A stretch of 64,000 nucleotides of DNA from Desulfovibrio sp. (GTDB lineage: Bacteria; Desulfobacterota; Desulfovibrionia; Desulfovibrionales; Desulfovibrionaceae), in assembly GCA_022839785.1 (NCBI GenBank), contig JALHJW010000010.1:37757-101756 (forward strand). The letters are read 5' to 3'. The notes under the pieces are model-generated. The model did not search any database. It saw only the letters and a program-made list of their open reading frames with translations, and was not told the DNA's origin. The position numbers were made by a program, and so were the translations under genes. Position 1 is the first letter of the stretch. The number at the start of each line of letters is the position of its first letter. Shown one piece after another: positions 1 to 7,598 of this stretch.

Positions 1-855
1 GCACTTTTCAAGCTCGGCCTTGAAGTCCACCGTCAGGCGGGAGATTTCGGCGTCCTGGGATTTGTTGCCGCAGGTGTTGATCTCGCGGAAGGCCTCCTGG
101 CACAGGAAGTCGAGCCGCTTGCCGATCTCGCCCTGCTTGGACAGCACCTGGGCGATGCGCGCCAGGTGGGTCTCCAGGCGCATCAACTCCTCGGAGACGT
201 CGAGCCGGTCCGCGGCCAGGGCCGCCTCCTGCAGCAGCCGGTCCTCGGTCGCCATTAGCCCCGTTCCGTTCATGAGCTGGGCCAGACGTTCGCGCAGGGC
301 GTTCATCTTCTCGCCCGTCAGGGCCGGGGCGCGCGCGGCGATGCGGCCGCGCAGCTCCTCCAGGGTGGCCAGACGGGCGCGCATGTCCGTCTCCAGGGCC
401 GCGCCTTCCTGGCCGCGCGTGCGGTCCCAGGCGGCCAGGGCGGCGGAGAGCGCCTCGGCCACGTCGGCGGCCAGCGCCGGGTCAGGCTCCTCCATGGGCT
501 CCTGCCAGAGCATGGGCGCGGTCAGCAGGCGGTTCAGGTCGGGCGTGAAATCCAGACGGCGGCCGCGCGCGAACTCGGCCAGACGGTCGATCATGGCTCC
601 GGCCTGGGCCTCGTTGAAGGTCACGGCCATGTCGCCCGCGCGGGCGAAGCGCACGTTGCAGTAAAGCTCCACGCGGCCGCGCGCGGCCACGCCCCGGAGA
701 ATCCGCTCCCAGTCGCCCTCCAGGCTGCGCAGCAGCGTGGGGGCGCGCCATTTCATGTCCAGGAAGCGGCTGTTCACGCTCTTCACTTCCCAGGTCACGG
801 TCCAGGCCGGGGCCGCCTTCTCGGCGCGGCCGAAGCCGGTCATGCTCTTGACCAT
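1..855 (-). CDS. yicC: YicC family endoribonuclease (3' end cut by window edge)
   Basis: The reading frame from the ATG at 855 starts MVKSMTGFGRAE, the diagnostic N-terminus of the YicC family (MTGFGR), and stays open to base 1. At 285 codons it should lack only the last few residues, because family members are about 290 aa. The C-terminal DUF1732-type segment is visible (LDFLCQEAFREINT then DAEISRLTVDFKAELEK). YicC proteins are stress-related endoribonucleases involved in small-RNA turnover. The gene lies 69 bp downstream of mtaB on the same strand and may be co-transcribed. Family is certain; role in this organism is inferred. Confidence 0.93.
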   Translation of the reverse strand, partial: MVKSMTGFGRAEKAAPAWTVTWEVKSVNSRFLDMKWRAPTLLRSLEGDWERILRGVAARGRVELYCNVRFARAGDMAVTFNEAQAGAMIDRLAEFARGRRLDFTPDLNRLLTAPMLWQEPMEEPDPALAADVAEALSAALAAWDRTRGQEGAALETDMRARLATLEELRGRIAARAPALTGEKMNALRERLAQLMNGTGLMATEDRLLQEAALAADRLDVSEELMRLETHLARIAQVLSKQGEIGKRLDFLCQEAFREINTCGNKSQDAEISRLTVDFKAELEKC

Positions 856-924
856 GTCGTCTCCTTGCCTCCGGCCTCGGGCCGACGGTGCGGCATCCTT
901 ACGTCAAAGCGGCCGGATGGTAAA

Positions 925-2292
925 TCATGGCCGCGCATCCGCCCCGGATTCCGGGCGGGGCAGGGGCGCGACCTCGATGCAGCCCTGGCGCACGGCCACG
1001 GGACGGCAGACGGCCAGGCCCCGCCGGGCCGCGCCGCTCAGGGGCGCGGCGAAGCGGCACTCCACGTAGTGTTCGTTGCGGCCGCGCCAGGGGGCGTCGT
1101 CCTCCAGCACCACGGTCATCCGCTCCAGACGGGCCTGACGTCGCAAAAAGGCCTGCCGTTTCCGGGCAACCAGGGCGCGCAGGGCGGCGGCTCGCGCCGT
1201 GCGTTCCGGCTCGGCGACCTGTCCTTCCAGGCTGGCCGCGGCCGTGCCGGGCCGGGCGGAGAAGGGGAAGACGTGGGCGTAGGTCAGGGGCAGGGCCGCG
1301 GCGTTCTCGATGGTGCGCGCGGCGTCCGCGCCCGTTTCGCCGGGAAAGCCCGCGATGAAGTCCGCGCCCAGGCCGAAGACCGGCCAGACCCAGGCCAGCC
1401 GGTCGAGAAAGCGGTGCACGTCCTCCGGGCCGTAATGACCGCGGCGCATGCGGGCCAGCACGGCGGGCGAGAGGCTTTGCAGCGAGAGGTGCAGGTGCGG
1501 CGCCACCAGGCGGCTCGCGGCCAGGGTCTCCAGCGCCTCGTCGCCGAGCTGCGCCGGGTCCAGGGAGGAGATGCGCAGCCGCGCGTGACCGGCCCAGGCA
1601 GGGGCCAGCTCCCGCTCCAGGCGGCGCACCAGACGCCAGAAATTCCAGCCCCTGGGCAGCCCGAAACCGTACTGCCTGAGGTTCACGCCCGAGAGGACGA
1701 TTTCGCGAAAACCCGCGTCCAGCAGCCGCCGGGCCTCGGTCACGACCGCCTCGGGCTGCCGCGAGGCCGAGGGGCCGCGCAGCAGCGGCACGATGCAGTA
1801 GCTGCAGCGGTGCGAACAGCCGTCCTGGACCTTGAGCACGGCGCGGGCGCGCGGGTAGTCCGCGATGGACAGGGGCGGGAAGGCGTCCCGCGTTCCCGCC
1901 TGCCCTTCCTCCGTCTCGTGCGGGGCGGATATCCGGAGGTCGGCCAGCGCCGCCTTGGCGCGCTGCGGCAGGACGGCGGCCACGCCGGGCAGCGCGGCCA
2001 CGATCTCCCTGTCCTCCTCGGGCACGCAGCCCACGACCACCACCGCCGCGCCGGGGCTGGCCCGGTGCGCGGCGCGCACTGCGGCGCGCACGTCGGCCAC
2101 GGCCCTGGCGGTCACGGCGCAGGCGTTGACCACGACCACGTCGGCTCCGGCCGCGTCCGGGCTCTCGCACAGGCCCCGTTCGAGCCAGGCCTCGCGCAGG
2201 GCCTGGGCCTCGTACTGGTTGATCTTGCAGCCCAGGGTCCGGATATGGAAACGTTGCCCGCTGCCGGGCGTAAAAACCGTTTTTCTTTTCAT
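925..2292 (-). CDS. mtaB: tRNA t6A37 methylthiotransferase MtaB (radical SAM)
   Basis: A 455-aa protein of the MiaB/MtaB family. The N-terminal UPF0004 domain has TLGCKINQYE, NACAVTARA and VVVGCVPEE, whose three cysteines bind one Fe-S cluster. The radical-SAM motif CSHRCSYC follows near residue 165. The GCKxNxYE variant is typical of MtaB, which converts t6A37 to ms2t6A37 in ANN-decoding tRNAs, rather than of MiaB or RimO. A C-terminal TRAM-like segment is present but divergent. The ATG at 2292 was chosen because the domain begins at once; the frame stays open far upstream only through GC-rich antisense sequence. Divergent from the lipoprotein gene at 2347. Confidence 0.9.
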   Translation of the reverse strand: MKRKTVFTPGSGQRFHIRTLGCKINQYEAQALREAWLERGLCESPDAAGADVVVVNACAVTARAVADVRAAVRAAHRASPGAAVVVVGCVPEEDREIVAALPGVAAVLPQRAKAALADLRISAPHETEEGQAGTRDAFPPLSIADYPRARAVLKVQDGCSHRCSYCIVPLLRGPSASRQPEAVVTEARRLLDAGFREIVLSGVNLRQYGFGLPRGWNFWRLVRRLERELAPAWAGHARLRISSLDPAQLGDEALETLAASRLVAPHLHLSLQSLSPAVLARMRRGHYGPEDVHRFLDRLAWVWPVFGLGADFIAGFPGETGADAARTIENAAALPLTYAHVFPFSARPGTAAASLEGQVAEPERTARAAALRALVARKRQAFLRRQARLERMTVVLEDDAPWRGRNEHYVECRFAAPLSGAARRGLAVCRPVAVRQGCIEVAPLPRPESGADARP

Positions 2293-2346
2293 TCGGATGC
2301 GGTATGGAAGGATGGTGGCGGAATGTCCGTGGCCGAGAGCATACCC

Positions 2347-2910
2347 ATGAACGCGCGTATTGCAATCATCATTTTCAGCCTCGCGCTGTGCAGTTTCACC
2401 GTCGGGTGCCAGGTGGGCATCTTCGCGGGCGGCGGAACCGGAGGGCGGGGCGGCGGCATCGGCGGCGGCGTGGGCACGACCATCCCGGTGGGCTCCTCCG
2501 GCTCCTCCGCTCCGGCCGAGGACCGCGAGGCCATGCTCGCGTTGATCCGGAAGGGCGAATACGAGGTCGCCGCGAACCGGCTGGAGGAGCTGCATGCCGC
2601 CTGGCCCAAGGACTGGCGCGCGCAGTTCTATCTCGGCCTCGCCTACGTGGGGCTTGAGCAGTTCGAGAAGGGCTACGGCCTGGTCAAGAGCATCGTCATC
2701 GACTTCGCCTACTACGAGAAGAAGGAGATCGTCTGCACGGCCGAGTACGTGGAGGAGAAAAAGATGTCCGGCCCCGAGGCCGTGCGGGTCATGCTCGATT
2801 ATTTCGCCATCTCGGAGCAGCGCCAGGCCGTGCGGGAACGGCCCAGGCCCTGGGGCGATCCGGATCTGACCTATGACTGTCCGCCGTTTCTGCGGGCGAC
2901 GTATTTTTAA
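2347..2910 (+). CDS. putative lipoprotein with TPR-like repeats
   Basis: A 187-aa protein beginning with a lipoprotein-type signal (MNARIAIIIFSLALCSFTVGC, lipid-attachable Cys about residue 21). A flexible Gly/Ser-rich linker follows, then helical TPR-like sequence (residues ~65-120: YEVAANRLEELHAAWPKDW, AQFYLGLAYVGLEQFEKGY). It should sit in the cell envelope as a protein-interaction scaffold; no enzymatic motif is visible. An upstream in-frame ATG at 2323 is possible and is preceded by GAAGGA. I prefer 2347 because the signal peptide then starts cleanly. It pairs with the next lipoprotein gene, 62 bp downstream. No specific function recognised. Confidence 0.72.
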   Translation: MNARIAIIIFSLALCSFTVGCQVGIFAGGGTGGRGGGIGGGVGTTIPVGSSGSSAPAEDREAMLALIRKGEYEVAANRLEELHAAWPKDWRAQFYLGLAYVGLEQFEKGYGLVKSIVIDFAYYEKKEIVCTAEYVEEKKMSGPEAVRVMLDYFAISEQRQAVRERPRPWGDPDLTYDCPPFLRATYF

Positions 2911-2972
2911 GGGGACAGACGAGGGGACGAACCAGGCGGCCCGTTGTCCGGGGCGTCGACGAGGAGGACGAG

Positions 2973-3482
2973 ATGCGCGCGACAAGACGCTTTTCCCTGT
3001 GGCTGATCCTGGCGACACTCCTCGCCGCGGGGTGCGGCGGATACATGCAGGGCAACATCGCCCTGCGCGACGGACGGCCCGACGAGGCCGCGACCTACTA
3101 CCGCCAGTCCCTGGATGGGACCTCGGGCAAACTGGCCCGCGCCCGGCTGGGGCTCGCCCTGATCTGGAGCGGCAAGCCCAGGGAGGCCGAGCCCCTGCTG
3201 CGCCAGGCCGTGGGCGAGGACGCGGGAGACTGGGCCGCCATGTTCTATCTCGCGGGTGCGGAAGCCTGCCAGGGGCGGAGCGCTGAGGCGGCCGCCACCC
3301 TGGAAAACGTGCGCGACGCCTTCCGTCCCTATTTCGCCGCGGAACTGCGCAACGAGGGGGGCCAAGCCATGCGCGCGGGCATGAATTGTCCGGCCCTGGC
3401 CAAGACCCTGTGGCAGATCCAACTGACCGCCGAGGACAACCAGTTCAGGCGTGAGGAACGCGAACGCAACAGCAATCGCTAG
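2973..3482 (+). CDS. TPR-repeat lipoprotein
   Basis: A 169-aa protein with a clean lipobox (ATLLAAGC, Cys about residue 21) and two to three TPR-like helical pairs (GRPDEAATYYRQSL, GKPREAEPLLRQAV, FYLAGAEACQGRSAEAA). It is probably exported and anchored to a membrane by its lipid, acting as an adaptor for an envelope complex. The ATG at 2973 has a strong ribosome-binding site (GAGGAGGACGAG). It lies just downstream of another TPR lipoprotein on the same strand, so the two probably form an operon and may share a complex. The exact role is unknown. Confidence 0.78.
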   Translation: MRATRRFSLWLILATLLAAGCGGYMQGNIALRDGRPDEAATYYRQSLDGTSGKLARARLGLALIWSGKPREAEPLLRQAVGEDAGDWAAMFYLAGAEACQGRSAEAAATLENVRDAFRPYFAAELRNEGGQAMRAGMNCPALAKTLWQIQLTAEDNQFRREERERNSNR

Positions 3483-3543
3483 GGTCGCAGGGAAAAGAGA
3501 AGCGGGAGGACGCCGGGGACAGCGGGCGGCTCCGGTTGTCCCT

Positions 3544-3891
3544 TCAGAAGCTCACGAAGGCCGCCCCGGCGTCCCATTCCTCCAGGGAGCAGCGCAGGGG
3601 GGAGTCGAAGCGCACGCCGCAGGCCGGACCCTCGCTCCACACGACCTGCAGCCCGCGTTCGACCAGAAGCGGGGTGAGGAGCCGCGGGCATTCGGCCACG
3701 CACAGGCGCTGTCCGGGCATGAATCCCGCGCTTCCGATGGCGCCCCGCGCCAGGAGGCGCATGCCGTGGGGGGAGATGTCGCTGATGCGGCAGAGCATGG
3801 CCGGGGCCTGCCCGTTCAGGTAGTCCGGGGCCGTGACCAGGATTTCGTCCGGCCCCTGCACGGCCTTGCGTCTGGATTGCCTGCGTTCCAT
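3544..3891 (-). CDS. PilZ domain protein
   Basis: A 115-aa single-domain protein. RRQSRRK near the N-terminus and DISPHG about 35 residues later match the PilZ c-di-GMP signature (RxxxR ... D/NxSxxG), and the domain closes with VVWSEGPACGVRF. Such proteins bind cyclic di-GMP and pass the signal to motility or surface machinery. The ATG at 3891 follows a GGGGGAGGGAG run; the frame runs further upstream without a convincing site. It is 22 bp downstream of mnmA, probably in the psiE-mnmA transcript, and converges on the lipoprotein gene ending at 3482. Confidence 0.82.
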   Translation of the reverse strand: MERRQSRRKAVQGPDEILVTAPDYLNGQAPAMLCRISDISPHGMRLLARGAIGSAGFMPGQRLCVAECPRLLTPLLVERGLQVVWSEGPACGVRFDSPLRCSLEEWDAGAAFVSF

Positions 3892-3913
3892 CTCCCTCCC
3901 CCGCGCGCACAGG

Positions 3914-4981
3914 CTAATCCGCCAGCCGGACGGCGTCAATGACGCCGCCCGCCAGGACGCGGCCGTTCGCGTCGTAGAGCGCGGCGATCTGTCCGGGCGC
4001 GGGCAGGGCGCAGGGCTCGGCGAAGGCGATGTCCAGCGCGTCGCCCGCCAGGGCTGCGCGCGCGGGCGCGGGGTCCTGACGGGAGCGGCACTTGGCCAGG
4101 ACGGCTTCAGGCCATGTTTCGGGCGGCGCGAGCAGGTTGAGGCGCGAGGCGGTCACCCCGGCGCAGCGCGCCCGGGCCGCCGGGCCCACGATCAGGGCGT
4201 TCCTGCCCGTGTCCTTGGCCAGCACGTAGAGCGGCTCGGCGTGCGCCACGCCCAGGCCCCGGCGCTGTCCCTCGGTATGCCGCCACAGGCCCTTGTGGCG
4301 GCCGACCTCGCGTTCGCGGCCAGGGGCCTCGCGCAGCAGGATGGGGCCGGGGCCGGGCAGAGGGACCTCGCCCGCCGCCAGGAAGGCATGGTAGTCGTCG
4401 CCGGGCACGAAGCAGACCTCCTGGCTCTCGCCCGGCAGCGGCGGCGGCAGGCCGCGCGCGGCCAGTTCGTCCAGCACCCGCGCCTTGCTCCATCCGGCCA
4501 GGGGGAACTCGGCGCGCGCCAGCCGGTCGCGTGGCACGAGCGAAAGAAAGTAGCTCTGGTCCTTGCCCGCGTCCGCGCCGCGCGCCAGGGCCGGACCGTC
4601 CGGACCGTGGGCGAGGCGCGCGTAGTGGCCGGTGGCCAGGCGCGTCGCGCCGAAGGCCCCGGCCCGGTCGAGCAGCAGCCCGAACTTCAGGGCGGCGTTG
4701 CACAGGCAGCAGGGGCTGGGGGTGCGGCCCCCGGCATAGGCGCGGATGAAGGGGGCGACCACCAGGTCGGCGAACTCCCGGCGCAGGTCCACGGCGTGGA
4801 ACGCCACGCCCAGCGCGGCGCAACGGGCGGCCAGCTCCCGCGCCAGCTCGCCGTGCGGCATGCGGCCCGGCGCGTCGGGCAGGAAGCGGCCGTGGACGCC
4901 GATCGCCCGGCGTCCGGCCTCCTTGAGCAGGGCCAGGGCCAGCAGGCTGTCGCGTCCCCCGGAGAGGGCGACGGCGATCAC
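3914..4981 (-). CDS. mnmA: tRNA-specific 2-thiouridylase MnmA
   Basis: A 355-aa protein that would thiolate U34 of tRNA-Lys, -Glu and -Gln. The N-terminal PP-loop is VALSGGRDSL (usual SGGVDS, here with Arg). The first catalytic cysteine region is TPSPCCLCNAALKFG and the second is GESQEVCFV; the C-terminal MnmA beta-barrel domain follows. The start is taken as the GTG at 4981, which overlaps the stop codon of the upstream PsiE-like gene (GTGA), implying translational coupling. No ATG is available before the PP-loop. The sulfur donor relay is not in this window. An extra Cys makes a CxxC near the first active site. Confidence 0.88.
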   Translation of the reverse strand: MIAVALSGGRDSLLALALLKEAGRRAIGVHGRFLPDAPGRMPHGELARELAARCAALGVAFHAVDLRREFADLVVAPFIRAYAGGRTPSPCCLCNAALKFGLLLDRAGAFGATRLATGHYARLAHGPDGPALARGADAGKDQSYFLSLVPRDRLARAEFPLAGWSKARVLDELAARGLPPPLPGESQEVCFVPGDDYHAFLAAGEVPLPGPGPILLREAPGREREVGRHKGLWRHTEGQRRGLGVAHAEPLYVLAKDTGRNALIVGPAARARCAGVTASRLNLLAPPETWPEAVLAKCRSRQDPAPARAALAGDALDIAFAEPCALPAPGQIAALYDANGRVLAGGVIDAVRLAD

Positions 4982-5484
4982 GGCGAGAGGGTTTCGACGG
5001 CGTCCGAGGTTTTTGTGCTCGTCGAGCCGGGGCGGTAGGCGATCAGCCAGTAGGTCACGCCCAGAGCCAGGATGACGCCGCCGGTGGCCCAGATGTAATC
5101 GGAGCCGAGTTCCTTGAAGTCGAAGACGATGACCTTGCGCGCCGCGGCCATGAGGGCCGTGGCCAGCACCAGACGGATCTGGATGAAGTTGTTGCGCAGG
5201 TACATGACGATGTTCTCGAAGATCTCGATGGCGATGAGCACGGTGATGAACGCGCCGAAGGTGGCCAGGATGTCGTTGATGTTCAGCAGATAGAAGTCGT
5301 TGGCGCGCATGCGCTGCCAGAGCACCCAGACCACGTCGAAGACGCCCCAGAAGATGACGAAGGTCATGAGCACGGCCAGGAGCCGCAGGGACAGGCGGAT
5401 CACCGCGTGGCACCGCGCCACGAGGGGATCGTTGGACTGGGCCGTGGCGCAGGTGGCCTGCTCTATGCCGTGCGGATCGTTCAT
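4978..5484 (-). CDS. PsiE-like (phosphate-starvation-inducible E) membrane protein
   Basis: A 168-aa protein with about four hydrophobic helices (LLAVLMTFVIFWGVFDVVWV, ILATFGAFITVLIAIEIF, VLATALMAAARKVIVFDF, ATGGVILALGVTYWLIAY), as expected for the PsiE family. Family members are inner-membrane proteins of unknown biochemical function, first noticed as phosphate-starvation inducible in E. coli. Start ATG at 5484 has GGGAGA upstream. The last four bases overlap the mnmA GTG start. No Pho box was recognised in the 218-bp upstream gap to gatA, so phosphate control here is not supported. Confidence 0.8.
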   Translation of the reverse strand: MNDPHGIEQATCATAQSNDPLVARCHAVIRLSLRLLAVLMTFVIFWGVFDVVWVLWQRMRANDFYLLNINDILATFGAFITVLIAIEIFENIVMYLRNNFIQIRLVLATALMAAARKVIVFDFKELGSDYIWATGGVILALGVTYWLIAYRPGSTSTKTSDAVETLSP

Positions 5485-5702
5485 GGCGTCTCCCGGGGAA
5501 TGGTGATCTGATGCGTTACCCGTTAGCACGGTCCGGTCCCAGGAACAACGACCGCGCCATACCGGCGGCGTCTCTCTGCCAGCCGCCGCGCAGGCACACA
5601 AGAAGGGTTTTGACGAGAGAGGGGGGAGGAGGCGGGAGGGGGACGGGAAACGTTCCCACAAGTCTCCCCTTCCCGCTTCTTTTCACTCTTCCCCCGTCCT
5701 CC

Positions 5703-7172
5703 TTAGGCCAGCCCGGCGGGCTCGGGCAGGGCGGGCGTGAGGGCCTCCAGGCCGTGGGCCGCGGCGAGCAGGGCGTCCTCCTTGAAGGACTGCCCGAAGA
5801 TCTGCAGGCCCACGGGCAGGCCGGAGTCCGCGCCCAGGCCCACGGGGAGGCTCATGCCGGGCAGGCCCGCGAGGTTCAGGGAGATGGTGAAGATGTCCAT
5901 GAGGTACATCTTCAGCGGATCGTCCACCACGCCGCCGATGGGGAAGGCCGGGACCGGGCAGGTGGGGCCGCAGATCACGTCGCACGTGGCGTAGGCGTCC
6001 AGGAAGTCCTGGCGGATCAGGCGGCGCACCTGGGCGGCCTTCTTGTAGTAGGCGTCGTAGTAGCCAGAGGAGAGCACGTAGGTGCCGATGATGATGCGGC
6101 GCTGCACCTCGTCGCCGAAGCCCTCGGTGCGCGAGCGCTTGTACATGTCCAGCAGTTCGGCGGCCTGGCGGTTGCGGTGGCCGTAGCGCACGCCGTCGAA
6201 ACGGGCGAGGTTGGAAGAGGCCTCGGCCATGGCCACGATGTAGTAGGTGGCGATGGCGTACCGGGTGTGCGGCAGGGAGACATCCACCACGGTGGCCCCG
6301 GCGTCCACGGCGGCGTCGATGGCCGTGCGGCAGGCGCGCAGGATTTCGGGCTCCACGCCCTCGCCCCAGTATTCGCGCGGCAGGCCGATGCGCAGGCCCT
6401 TGAGGCCGGAAAGGCCCTTGAGGGCGGCCATGTAGTCGGGCGCGGGAGCGTCCACGGAGGTCGAGTCGCGCGGGTCGTGCCCGGCGATGACCGAGAGCAC
6501 CTGGGCGGCGTCGGCGACGGTGCGGGCCAGGGGGCCGATCTGGTCCAGGGAGGAGCCGTAGGCCACCATGCCGAAGCGCGAGACGCGGCCGTAGGAGGGC
6601 TTGAGGCCCACGCAGCCGCAGAAGGCTGCGGGCAGACGGATGGAGCCGCCGGTGTCCGTGCCCAGGGTGGCGAAGCACTGGCACGCGGCCACGGCCGCGC
6701 CCGAGCCGCCCGAGGAGCCGCCGGGCACGCGCGAGAGGTCCCAGGGGTTTTTCGTGACCTTGTAGGCCGAGTTCTCGGTGGAGGAGCCCATGGCGAACTC
6801 GTCCATGTTGGCCTTGGCGAGGATGATCGCGCCCGCGTCCTTGAGTCTGGCCACGGCCGTGGCGTCGAAGGGCGGGACGAAGTTCTCCAGTATCCTGGAG
6901 CCGCAGGTGGTGGGCGCGCCCTTGGCGCAGAGCACGTCCTTGACGATCACGGGCACGCCCCACAGCGGCTTGTCCGGCGCGGGACCGGCCGCGTCCAGTT
7001 CGCGGGCGCGGGCCAGGGCGGCCTCGGCCTGCACGGAGAGGAGGGCGTCGATCCTGGGCTCCGTGGCGGCCACGCGGCCCAGGCAAGCCTGCACCGCGGC
7101 CTCGGCCGTGACCGCGCCGGTGGCCAGGGCGTCGCGCATGTCGATGAGGGTCTTGGTGGTCAGGTCGCTCAT
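5703..7172 (-). CDS. gatA: aspartyl/glutamyl-tRNA(Asn/Gln) amidotransferase subunit A
   Basis: A 489-aa amidase-signature protein, the glutaminase subunit of the GatCAB complex that converts Glu-tRNA(Gln) (and Asp-tRNA(Asn)) to the correct amide. The Ser-cisSer-Lys triad is visible: Lys in WGVPVIVKDV, and Ser residues in VPGGSSGGSGAAVA. Length is typical. Start ATG at 7172 follows a modest AAGATGAGA site. gatC lies 130 bp upstream on the same strand; gatB is not in the window, as is common for split gat genes. Its presence suggests no direct GlnRS pathway, or a supplementary route. Confidence 0.96.
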   Translation of the reverse strand: MSDLTTKTLIDMRDALATGAVTAEAAVQACLGRVAATEPRIDALLSVQAEAALARARELDAAGPAPDKPLWGVPVIVKDVLCAKGAPTTCGSRILENFVPPFDATAVARLKDAGAIILAKANMDEFAMGSSTENSAYKVTKNPWDLSRVPGGSSGGSGAAVAACQCFATLGTDTGGSIRLPAAFCGCVGLKPSYGRVSRFGMVAYGSSLDQIGPLARTVADAAQVLSVIAGHDPRDSTSVDAPAPDYMAALKGLSGLKGLRIGLPREYWGEGVEPEILRACRTAIDAAVDAGATVVDVSLPHTRYAIATYYIVAMAEASSNLARFDGVRYGHRNRQAAELLDMYKRSRTEGFGDEVQRRIIIGTYVLSSGYYDAYYKKAAQVRRLIRQDFLDAYATCDVICGPTCPVPAFPIGGVVDDPLKMYLMDIFTISLNLAGLPGMSLPVGLGADSGLPVGLQIFGQSFKEDALLAAAHGLEALTPALPEPAGLA

Positions 7173-7302
7173 TGTGTACGTCTCATCTTGCCTTGAGTTT
7201 GCAATCCGCGGACATTCAGGGGAGCCCAAAGCGTTTTCGCTGGACAGGGCCTGCCGCGCGTTCGGTGCGCAACGCCGCATGGCGGAAAACGGCCGCGGCT
7301 CC

Positions 7303-7587
7303 CTAGACGATTTTCGGGACGATGAAGAACTGCCCGTCGGTCTCCGGCGCGTTGGCCAGGACCTCGTCGCGGCTGTACTCGCGCCGCGCCTCGTCGGGCC
7401 TGGTCAGGGCGGCGTGCTCCACCGGGGAGTACAGGGGCTCCACGGCCGAGGTGTCCACCTGGCCCAGGGTGTCCATGTAGGCCAGGACCTGGTCGAGTTG
7501 GGGCGCGAAGAGCGCGGCCTTTTCGGGAGTCAGTTCGAGGCGGGCCAGATGCGCGATCCGGGCCACGTCGTCGGCGGTCATGGTCAT
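7303..7587 (-). CDS. gatC: aspartyl/glutamyl-tRNA amidotransferase subunit C
   Basis: A 94-aa protein matching GatC: DDVARIAHLARLELTPEKAA at the N-terminus, a central LAYMDTLGQVDTSAVEP, and a C-terminal AREGD-like ending (REYSRDEVLANAPE, DGQFFIVPKIV). GatC is the small clamp that holds GatA and GatB together. Start ATG at 7587 has a good GAAGGAGACGAG site. It is 11 bp downstream of the LpoA-like lipoprotein gene and 130 bp upstream of gatA, so all three probably share a transcript. Confidence 0.95.
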   Translation of the reverse strand: MTMTADDVARIAHLARLELTPEKAALFAPQLDQVLAYMDTLGQVDTSAVEPLYSPVEHAALTRPDEARREYSRDEVLANAPETDGQFFIVPKIV

Positions 7588-7598
7588 GCTCGTCTCCT

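Noticed and set aside
865..2910. Long plus-strand ORF (681 codons) opposite mtaB
   Set aside because: Only the last ~188 codons (lipoprotein) look like protein. The rest is a GC-driven antisense frame rich in Arg, Gly and Ala opposite a recognisable enzyme.
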